Of a stretch of DNA of 64,000 nucleotides, positions 34,711 to 44,591 are shown piece by piece. The stretch comes from Limonium bicolor (taxonomy: Eukaryota > Streptophyta > Magnoliopsida > Caryophyllales > Plumbaginaceae), in assembly GCA_023374045.1 (NCBI GenBank), contig CM041777.1, forward strand, positions 83,508,300 to 83,572,299, in the 5' to 3' direction. The notes below the pieces were generated by a model, which worked only from the letters and a program-made list of their open reading frames with translations, was not told where the DNA came from and did no database searches. The translations under genes and the position numbers were made by a program. Every line of letters begins with the position of its first letter. Within the stretch, counting starts at the first letter, position 1.

Positions 34711-35374
34711 AAACTCTTAAAGTTAACTTGTTTAATTTTAAGAAAGAGGGCTTAACTTGAAATTGTTATTACGCCTTTTATTACATTGTTTGTTTACTTT
34801 CGTGCGTAATTTAATTTTATGCACCTTGCATCATATGGAGCGAGGGTCCACGTAAACCGATTTCACCCCAGGACCCGTTTCAGGGTCCCTTGTCAGGGAC
34901 TCACACCTTTTTAGGTGATGTAAATAAGTGGGGGAAAAGAGGAGGATGTCATCTAACCACCATCCTTTAATACCTGGGCTTTAGCCCCAAGCATTTTCCT
35001 GACAGTGCTCTTACCTATCCTTGTGTTGGTCATTCAAAGACCCGACCGTACACGCACACCTTTAGGTGATGTGAAAAAGTGGGGAAGCCCAAAAAGAATA
35101 GCGTGCAAGCCTTATTCCATTGTGGTAACCTAGGCCCTCGCCCTAAGCACCTCTCTGGATCGTTCCATACCCATTAGACTGAACCGTTTTGTGAGTACCC
35201 TTTCTGGGCCTCAGGCCCAATGTCTGTATCGAGTCTTCAATACTTACAGCCCAAATGAGATGTCTGAAAATCCCTTGTGGCCCATACAACTTCACTTTCC
35301 ACAAAGTCATCTCCTCAAAATGAACTTGAAAATCCAAATTCAAAATGGACTCCTCTGAAATCATTGACCCAATC
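34711..35374 (+). mobile_element. Leader of Ogre/Tat element, cut by LARD insertion
   Basis: Non-coding leader with two diverged copies of a roughly 33-base motif (34902-34935 and 35055-35086) sharing CACACCTTT, AGGTGATGT and AAGTGGGG. The element is interrupted at 35375 and its coding region is not in the window. Confidence 0.65.
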
Positions 35375-37431
35375 TGAAATACCCCAAACCTTAATATGTT
35401 AATTAATTATGTAATTATGATTTTCTAAGGCTAATTAAGTCCTTAAGATCATTGGTGAAGAAATAAAAACCAAAAAGAAAAAGAAAATGCGTAAAAGTCA
35501 AAAACGTGAAAACGCGTATTTAATTACTTTAGGAGTAAATAACCTTCATTAGGGTTATAAAATATTATACCCTAATTACACACTAAGAAACATGTGGGAA
35601 AAATCCTGGAAGAAAACGATCCGAACAATGCGTTAAAACGCTAACGGAGTCTAAAGCGCGTTTTTCGAGAAAACCGAAAACGTGACTTTAAACAGTCAAA
35701 TGACCCGTAAAAATTGAGTTGATCATACAAATAATTAAACATTAATGGGAGTTAAGAACCATTAAAATTTAAGAAAACGAGAAAAATCGGAAAACGCCGG
35801 CCCGGATTAGTGAATAGTGTAAAAACGGGGACTTATGGGTGCAAATTGTAATAAGAGCAAAATGTTCCCTCCTTGTAAAATAAAAAATCTGAACTCTCTT
35901 CCTCTAAGTGGTACACGTTTTTTTTCATCCCCCTCACACACACATTTAAGTTACTTTATTCAAAAGCAACAAAAAGGTACAAATCACCTTTCTCTCTCTT
36001 CTCTCTCTTCCATTCTCTCTTCTCACGTTTTTCTCTTCTTCCTCCAGACCTCTCTCTCTGTTCCTTGCTGCTCCCATGGCGATTTCAAATCCCCCACCAA
36101 GCCTCATCTTTCTCCTCCTTTTGCTAACCACTAAACCAACTCAAAACAACAAAATAAATACATATTCTTCATCTCCTCATCATTCTCTATCATTCTCTCT
36201 TTTCAAAATTCAAAAAGAATGAACTTCATCAATATGGGTTTTCTCCCATTTGAAGAGAAAATGACATCAAAGATAGCTTGGAGTCTCCTCTTCATTCTAA
36301 GGTAAAAATTCCCAAGAAAAGTCATCTTTCATTCACTCTTGGTGTAATTGATTTTCACCACTTTGATACCTTGTTTTTCTTTCTTGTTCTTGAGCTCCAA
36401 ATTACCTTCAATGGTGGAGTAATTTTTCCCTCTTGATTCAAGGGAGAGAATCCCTCTTAAAAGCTTCAAAAAGGTAAACCCTAACTTGTGTTCTAGCCCT
36501 TGATTGAATTAGATTTTCCAAGGGTTTAGATAATTAATGGGTATGTTTGTGTTTCTTGATGTTGGGATGGAGTTTGGAAACTCCATTCCATCTTGAACCG
36601 ATTTTGAGGATGAGGAGCAAGAGGAATTATGAGAGACTTGTGAATTTAAGGTAAGAAAAACTACCTTGAACCTTGTTTATAATTGTTTAAGTGTTTGGGA
36701 TGGGTAAACAAAGTAATGAACCCAAAGTGATGGATAATGTGGTTATTGAGATTTTGGAGATTTTTGGTGATTGTGTTGTTGTTGTTGTTGAATTTGAGGA
36801 TTTTGTTATGTGCTGGTAGAACCCTTGTGGGTTTGGCTAGTTGTAGGGTGAATTATGTGAAGAAATGAGTTTTGGGATATGTAAGGTTTGTAACGAGGTC
36901 ATGGCGAAATTCGGTAGAAATATAGTAGTTTAGATGGTGATGTGAGCTGGAAGAGTTTAAGTGTTAATTAGGTGTTGTTAGGAATTGGTTTGGGTGGTAA
37001 ACCACATTGAGGTGTTGATTGAAGAATGGAATGGAGTTAGACAAAAATCTGTAGCAAGGATGATGTTTAAGAGTTTGGATTTTGCTAGAGAGGAACTAAG
37101 GTGTGAGACTTGGGAAACAATGAATGAGATTGGGAAATGGAGATGAATGTGCTAGGAATGAATGTGGTATGGTCAAATGGCAAGGAGAAGGCTAAGTGTT
37201 GTCATGAGAATATTTTGAGAGTGCACTGATGTGCAACTTGTGCAGTGAGTGAAGAAAATGTGGAATTGAAATTGTAGAATTGGAGCAAAGTTTGGACCAT
37301 GTTTTAAGGAGGTTTAGTGAGTATTTTAGTGTGTTTCATGTAGAAAACATGTGGAAAGTTTAGGAAATGATTAGAGGTGAATTATGGGTTGAAAACTGAT
37401 CAAAAACTGTAAATTTTGACAGTTCCAGGGT

Positions 37432-37612
37432 TGGTCCGGGTTGCAAATCGGTACGCAAACCCGGACCATAGCAAAAACACGACAGAAGATCATCCCAGGG
37501 GGTGGTCCGGGTTTGTAAACCCGGACACAAACCCGGACCACATAGAAAAATGTCCAGAACGTGTTTTCCAGGGTTGGTCCGGGTTTGTAACCCCGGACAC
37601 AAACCCGGACCA
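37432..37612. repeat. Three tandem palindromic GGTCCGGG units
   Basis: Units at 37432-37468, 37503-37540 and 37575-37612, about 71 bases apart. Each starts TGGTCCGGG and ends CCCGGACCA, and units two and three hold an inner GGGTTTGTAAACCC-like palindrome and CCGGACACAAACCCGG. Confidence 0.88.
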
Positions 37613-38461
37613 TGCTAAAAACTTACCAGAATGTGTTTTAAAGTGTTGTTATGATGGGGAAGTGAATGGTAATGGTTTTAGATGTTGATTAGGCCTTGTT
37701 TGGTGAGTTTTAAAGGCCCTAGAAGGTGTAAACAAGTGTTAGGTTGGATGTGAGAAAGTTGTGAGTTTAAGTACACAAAGTTAAACCGAAACAATGGGAT
37801 AACGGGTTAAGTACGGGAGTAATAGAAATTTACGTACCGTAAGATTTTGATGTTAATGGAAACATTTGAAATAATACCAGTTGTTGGAACACTACCCGGG
37901 GAGCGTGAGGTGACGTGTTGGAGTAAATCCTCGGGAACACGGTAGAGTAACCCATGGTGTAAGGTATGGTTTTCTTGCAACCTGTGTCCTACCGGATTAC
38001 ACCGGCTTGTATGCCAATGTGTTTTTCTGTGTGTTTGCCACCTTGCAAGATAAAGCATGAAATGAGTTTACAGTAATTCATTATTGTGGCGTAATTAATT
38101 CCGATACCGCTTAACCTTAGTTATGTGTTAAATAATAGTTAACCTACTTTAGGTTCACATAAGAGATCGGTATTCGGAATAAACGTCCCAACCCATGGGG
38201 ACGTTCTAACTACGGCTATCCGTGCGTTAGTGTATGTTGTTATTATGAGTGACGTATGTGACTTGTTGGATATGTTGTTGTTGTTATTGGATACAGTTAT
38301 TCATGTTTGTTAAAATGGGATATGAATTCCCTTGTGTGTCTAACCGAGTTAGTAACACTATGCGATGTATGTATGTGATAAGTTCCATAAGGGAACCCTT
38401 AACTAATAAGTATATGTATGTATGGAGAGGAATCCGGTTGTCCCGGTCGCGCGTATTGTTT

Positions 38462-38497
38462 GGGAGTTAATATATATATATATGTAAATTAACTCCC
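38462..38497. repeat. Perfect 10-bp hairpin
   Basis: GGGAGTTAAT (38462-38471) pairs with ATTAACTCCC (38488-38497) around a TA-rich loop. Confidence 0.8.
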
Positions 38498-38502
38498 ATC
38501 CT

Positions 38503-38770
38503 GTTATGTTAGGGTTGTTTTCCTTCATTGGATTTCGACCTCCCACTAGCTTAGCCAAAGCTTACCTACCCGACCTCCACATCGGGCTAGGAGGGAAATT
38601 ATGTATAATGTTGGTAGGGTGTCGAAGCCTAAGTTCGCTTCGACTCCCTCTTTGTTATGTTACGGTTGTTCTTCCTCCTTGAATTACAACCACCCACAAG
38701 CTTAACCAAGGCTTACCTACCTCATCACTATTGGAGCTAGGGGGAAATTGTGTGTCGTGTACGGTCCTAT
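38503..38770 (+). repeat. Diverged tandem duplication, period about 151 bp
   Basis: GTTATGTTAGGGTTGTT..CTTCCTT at 38503 and GTTATGTTACGGTTGTT at 38654 start similar blocks that share AAGCTTACCTACC or AGGCTTACCTACC and GCTAGG.GGGAAATT. Confidence 0.7.
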
Positions 38771-39471
38771 ATGAGGCCGCCACTCAAGTAAAGAAAATGT
38801 ATGTATGTTGTGCTCGGGCTTATATCACCCCGGCACTCCCTAAGTGAAGTTCATGTACCTAAGAAGAGTGAAATTAAGTTGTGTATGTTATAAGTGAAGT
38901 GTGTTGTTATGTTGAGTGTGCTAACCTTGTGTCTGTATTCTATTAATGATGTTTGCTTATAAGCATGATATGTGTGTGAGTTTGTGCATGTTTGAAATAA
39001 ATCAACCGCATGCTAAGACGACAAATAGTTGTGCGTGGCCCGGTAGCATGCGGGCTGCGGGATTACCATACCAGCAAAGGTGCTGACCCCCTTTGGGGGC
39101 TCCATACTTTTCAGGTACAAGGAACTGGAAGCCGTTCGAGAGTAGGACGGGGTAGTTGAATGTATGTGGTAGTCATGAAAATGTGGATGTGTTGTAGGTG
39201 TAGTAAGACCGAAATTGTATCGGCGTTAGTTGGTAATTACTCGGTACAGTTGTAATGTAAGTGTATAATGAATGTTGAACATGGGACGGGATTAATGTGT
39301 AGTTGCTCGGGAGTTTAGCCCATCAGACCGGTACGATGTATGTATGTTAGCCTTGTTAGTCACGTGGGTGGCTAACGGCGTGTAACACCAAGAAGTTAAG
39401 TTATGTTGTGAGTTATGATTTCCGCTGCAAGTGTTGTTAAAGTGTGTTTGTAGTTGGGGTGTTACAAAAAG

Positions 39472-39499
39472 TGGTATCAGAGCGAAGTATCGCTCTGAT
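39472..39499 (+). other. Primer-binding site inside a perfect hairpin
   Basis: TGGTATCAGAGC (39472-39483) matches initiator tRNA-Met. ATCAGAGCG (39476-39484) pairs perfectly with CGCTCTGAT (39491-39499) around AAGTAT, so most of the primer site is within a 9-bp stem. Confidence 0.85.
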
Positions 39500-42400
39500 G
39501 ACTGAAATACCGAGCTTAGGAAGTACCGAGTTAAGAGTTTAGTACCTTGGGTTAAGGGTTGAGTGATAGCGTGAGGAGTACGCTAGTTAGGGAAACACCA
39601 GTGTGTACTGGATACCTACAGTATCCATCCCGCCCTCCACAAACCCTATTATATAACTTGGGAAAGAACGCCAGAGAGATGAGAGTCATCTCTTACTCGG
39701 GAAAACCCGATCTGGCTGTTACTAAGTATCCTTATAAGTACGGGAACCTGTCACACGGTAGATCCCGAAAGGCGTGAATTCCGAAGACGATCTCCATTTT
39801 AACAATGTCTGCCGCATGAGTTAGCGAAAAGTGAAGAATTTTATGCATAAGAGAATGGAATTTCCGGCACCCTGGGTCGACATGCGAAGCAGTCGAGGAT
39901 AACCAGCGTGCAAGCACTAACCGTGCAACAGTGGAGAAGTGAAGTAGTAGAACCCGAGACGAGTGTCTACGGGACTACAATGTTGACTAACACACCAACG
40001 GTACACCAACCGAGCAAAGAACTACGACGTAGTACGAGGAGGATACGATACTAAGTAAAAGGGGTCTCCCAGAATGGGAAACACCCTAGTTAATGGTTAT
40101 CAGGTGAAGACAGAGAGAACTACCCAAGGAATTGTTGTTAAGACGATAAGATCAAGCAGGGCCAGCAAGGCCACAGATGTTAAAGCGGGTCAAAGCAGTA
40201 CCGCAACCGATGTGTATTGAACCAGTAGCCAGTCAGCATGGCGCACTTGCCAAGGCAAGTGCTGCTACAACAAGGCTGGCGGCAAATTATTAGCAACTAT
40301 AAAGTACTTAGTAAAGTACCATGAAGTAAAGTGAGATCATCATAACTGTGGAAAGGCTTAGCAGCCTGACCTCTGTAATTGGAAACACACCAGTCAGCAA
40401 GAAGCTAGACTTGGTTAAGGCGAGAAAATGTTGTGAACCATGAGAATTTTCTTTCAAACTTAAATTCATTTTCAAAACCTTTTTCAAAACCAAATTTTCT
40501 TTCAAACCCAATCTATTTTAAATTCTTCTTCTTTTAAAACCAGACCAGAAGACCTACACCGGCCTCAGTGCCACATGGTAGGTAAGTTATACCCAGTTAC
40601 TTTTAAACAACCGGATGGAAACCGGTAAACCCAAGGGTAACAACCCGAGGGAATGGAGGAGTGAGTTCATAATAATACAACAGTGGATACACTTTCCTTG
40701 ATTAAGTTCGGGAAGCATGGAATGCATATTATCATAGGATAATATAAGAGGAGTTGACAACAGAATACTTCACCTAGGCGTGTGACGAACACTACGAGTA
40801 TACCAACTGTAATGTGGGACGACCGCACTCCGATAGGAGCTTGTGGGCCTGACAGACCTACTTATGGGTTAGTCGGGTAAGTAGCAATGTATCAGTAGGA
40901 TACCCCACGTATGTATACGAGTGGAGTCTAGAACACGGGAAGTAGTCGACTCCATACTACGGTCCGAAGTAAAAGTCAAGCAAGAGCAATGGATTACATC
41001 GAATCGTTGAAATAAAGGAACCCAGTTAAGTTAAGGAAGACTAAAGGAATTAGTAAGTGTATTTTAAGGAAATGTTTAAGGGTGAACAAGTGCGAAGGGC
41101 ACTGATTAGTAAGTAAGGACATGGAATATGTCATAAGGAACCTGAAGGACGAACATATAGCTGGAGTAAGTACCCAGCCTAAATATGGCGAGGCAGATGC
41201 CTACTATGATACGTTAATGTGCAATGATCGGGATGAGACTCCCGAAGTGATCACTTGAACTAAGGGAATATCCAATCTCACTGGAAATGACATTTAACCC
41301 AGCCAAGACGCAGGGCGATGTAGCTAATGAAACGTACTCATAAGTGCGAGCCGGATATAATGGCATGACCTAGTAACACCCAGGAACTATCCTTAAAAGG
41401 GTGTTTGGGTCAACAATGGTTGAACGAATAACGTGGCAGAAATGCAAGGGTTGAGACTAACACCCAGTTTGAGCATAAGACGTCAAGAGAAAGTCTGACA
41501 TCCTTGAAGGGGCATCCCATGAAAGGAATTAATCATGGAGCCCAATACAACCTATAAACCGTGTATTATGTACGGGAAGTAAATGTGTGTGAACCTACAA
41601 TGAGCAGAGCTCGAGGCCATAGGGCTTATAAGCCACAAGTAAAATGTGTTAAGGAAATTTTATTGATTACGAAAGTTTATGTTATATATAAATAAGTAAA
41701 GCGGATAACGAACCACTGCTTTAAGAGTGGGGATACCTCGTGATATGTGAGACCGCAACAGCGGTAGTTATGTGAACTAGGTTCAGGAAATGTGTTAGGA
41801 GTTGACCATTTTGTTATTACCCAAGAATGATGTGAGTAGGAATAAATCGAAAAGAGGTGTTTGTACCAGTTGTGGAGACCGCAAGAGTAATAAGTCTAAT
41901 AGCAACCACCATAGGTGTGTGATGCTAAATGCGTAATGAACAACGCTCAAAGAGCATAAAGACTAAAAAACAATAGCGTGTTCAGCAGTCGGCCAACTAA
42001 GTGGCGAAACACAGTGCAATGGCAGAAGCTAATATAATAGCGGATGCCGGGTAAGTTAATGTTATACAATAAGTAACCGCACGGTGCGCAGCAAGCGACC
42101 GTTGCATAAGTATTGTTAAATAATAATATGGCAAATAAGACCAGTTATGAGTGAAACTCGATGGACATACAAATAAGTGATGATACACAGACTAAGCAAT
42201 ACGCCAGTAGTTGATGCTACGTGATAAGGAACACAGTATGAATTCCTATTGCTATCTCATAAGAGACTTACTGTCAAGAGTTTACGCCTCTGCACTCTGT
42301 ATGACTGAGTGTTTTGGTATTGCGCTTGAGCGGTAATGATCAAGTGAAGTGAGATAGCTAGGAAGTCTGAAAATGTTAAATGTGATAGAAGAACAAGACT

Positions 42401-43060
42401 TGTGATGTGATAAAACCGATGCATAAGATAAGCACGGCAAAGGGTACTTGGTTGACATAAGTGACTACAGTAGCACAATTGTTGAATATCGGTATGGAAC
42501 ATACCTCAAGTGTTGGAAATAACCGACAGAGTACTACACAAAAGGTAGTAGCTCAAACTTAACCGACAGTAAGTCGGAAGAAACCAAGTAAATCATTGTA
42601 GAATACAATAGATTATCGTGGAAACGAATAGAAAGTTTGTAACTCACCGAATTCGCTCACGGTAAGAAATACCACGCGTCGGTTGAGAAACCGTTATTAC
42701 CAAGATAAAGGTGATAATCGGGGATGTATAATACAGTAAGGATAATGTATGGAGCAAACTAAGCTCTAAATTATCAAGAGTTGCGCAGCAGAAACTGGTG
42801 AACCAGTGAGTCAAACGATGAATGTGAATAATGAACATGAGTGAATGGCAAACTAATGATGCCTAAAAGCCTCACAGGCTAGAATCGAAACCAGTTAAGA
42901 GTCAAAGTAAACTCTAGGAGAATTCTTGGTTAGGGACTAACCGCCAATATGGCTAAGATCCTCAAACCAGAACACATTGTGTAATAAACCGCGTGGCGAT
43001 AAACACTTCACGACGGTAGAATGTTCTAAACCACCGATTAAGTGATTGATTACGTGGGCG
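39500..43060 (+). other. LARD interior, non-coding
   Basis: About 3.5 kb with no frame above 110 codons on the sense strand and no retroviral motif in any frame I could read. Composition is even, with many short words rich in AAG and GTA. It does not read like decayed Tekay gag-pol. Confidence 0.6.
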
Positions 43061-43065
43061 TAATC

Positions 43066-43084
43066 CCTTTTAAGGGGGGTAGAG
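43066..43084 (+). promoter_or_regulatory. Internal polypurine-tract-like motif
   Basis: CCCTTTTAAGGGGGGTAGAG repeats the real polypurine tract (TTTTAAGGGGGGTAGAT at 44575-44591) about 1.5 kb upstream. It may be a second plus-strand priming site or a remnant of a duplicated end. Confidence 0.5.
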
Positions 43085-44258
43085 CACAAACCGTTTAGTG
43101 TGTTTTACCGTACAAGTGTACGTGAACTATGGTGTGCATAGCACAAAATAATTTGTTTTGATGATTGGTGTGTGTGTTACATAAACATACACATTCATTC
43201 ATGGTAATTGTGGTAATTACGCACAGAAGATGCGAATACCCTTGTGATAAGTGTGTTTATTGTGTTAAAGGATGTGTGTGAAAGTATATGTATAAGGGAG
43301 TAGAAAAACTCCCGGGGAACTAAAACCCCGACAGTGTATGTTCATATGATAGCAAATGTAATATTGTGTATTATATTTTGATAAAAATATATATATATGG
43401 ATATATGTATATATACAGTATTGTGACTTATGAAGAGGTATGACACCAACGTAGAACCTAGTGAGAATTAAATTCCCTAGGTAACTTGATTTAAAATAAA
43501 TCGGGAAGATGATTGATGGACATAGTTCCACCCTTGGAGATGTAATGATTACGACTAGATGATTAGGAGATAGAAAATGGTACATGCTTGAATTAGTTGT
43601 TGTTTGAAATTAAAGTGGGAGGTGAAACTTGATTATCATGAGATCAAGGGAAGCCGAACACAAATTGGGGTGGAGAGATAGTTCAACACTGATGCTGATC
43701 ACATCAGGGTGGATGATTCTTGAAACTCCCTATAAGTGGTCACAAATAATCACATCAAGAATAAGATGTGGTTAGCAATAAATGGGACTTGGAGTTGTAT
43801 TGAGTTTTCAAAGGAATTTTAAATTGGGTTTCAAATTTTTCAATTGGTATTTTCAAGACTTCAATAAATATTTTTTTAGATCCTTAAGTGGTATTTTCAA
43901 AGGAAGGACTACCTTTATGTGACCTCGTAGAGGATTTTCAACTTGTATCCTTCCAATAAAGGATTTCATTATACTCAACCTCATAGAGGGTATTTTCCTT
44001 CTACTTGCTCACGAGCTGAGGACGTACGAGCCTTTGTCTTCGGATCGGTGATATGAGAAGTATATTTTAAAGATGTATGCAATTGTTTTGATCTCCCAAA
44101 GGAACGGGGACCAGAGTGCCCATCGCGACCGGTTCTGCGGGATCACAGTGTATATGTACTCAACATGGGTCTCGAACTCATGAAGAGATGGAAAAGGAAT
44201 TTCTGGTTGATATACATGCTATGACATGTTGTGTGGTATGTGTAATAATTATTATTTT

Positions 44259-44471
44259 GGACCTTGAGTCCTAATGTGGTTAAGTTCCGAAAATGTTATG
44301 TTATCAAGACCTACGAGTCTAAATGTTGTTATGTTACCCAGACCTAAGAGTCTAAGGGTTGTTATGTAAGTACAATGTTGATAAGGTACCCGGACCATTG
44401 AGTTCGAGGTTATCATGTAAGTATGTTATGTTATGTATGGATGTGTATATGTACCCGGACCATTAAGTCCG
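44259..44471 (+). repeat. Five short GGACC...GAGTCC hairpins in LARD 3' region
   Basis: Sites: GGACCTTGAGTCC (44259-44271), AGACCTACGAGTCT (44307-44320), AGACCTAAGAGTCT (44340-44353), GGACCATTGAGTTC (44392-44405) and CGGACCATTAAGTCCG (44456-44471). Arms vary together, and each site is followed by TAATGT or TTGTTATG-type sequence. Confidence 0.7.
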
Positions 44472-44554
44472 AGGTCATGATGTAAAATATGTTGTTATTG
44501 AAGTTTATGTTGCAAGTAATCCCCGTATTCTAACCAATGATGTGTGGGAAGTGT

Positions 44555-44591
44555 GAACTTCGAGGACGAAGTTCTTTTAAGGGGGGTAGAT
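44555..44591 (+). promoter_or_regulatory. AGGA stem-loop and polypurine tract of LARD
   Basis: GAACTTCG (44555-44562) and CGAAGTTC (44567-44574) form a perfect stem around AGGA. The purine run AAGGGGGGTAGA follows directly before the 3' LTR. Confidence 0.85.

Larger units (their letters stand above)
35375..39466 (+). repeat. LARD 5' LTR, 4,092 bp
   Basis: Starts TGAAATACCCCAAACC and ends GGGGTGTTACA. It contains three tandem units of about 71 bp with palindromes (37432-37612), a diverged 151-bp tandem duplication (38503-38653 and onward), a hairpin at 38462-38497 and a CAGCA/TGCTG stem at 39072-39085. Open frames such as 35835-36134 fall in CT-rich sequence and are not believed. Confidence 0.88.

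Noticed and set aside
35835..36134. Frame rich in Ser, Leu and Pro in the LARD LTR
   Set aside because: CT-rich low-complexity sequence; the copy in the 3' LTR (45139-45389) reads differently.
37360..37688. Overlapping frames with repeated GPGL or NPD words
   Set aside because: They are translations of the tandem palindromic units on both strands.
39500..43060. Possible hidden gag-pol in the LARD interior
   Set aside because: No retroviral motif was readable in any frame; profile searches could still overturn this.
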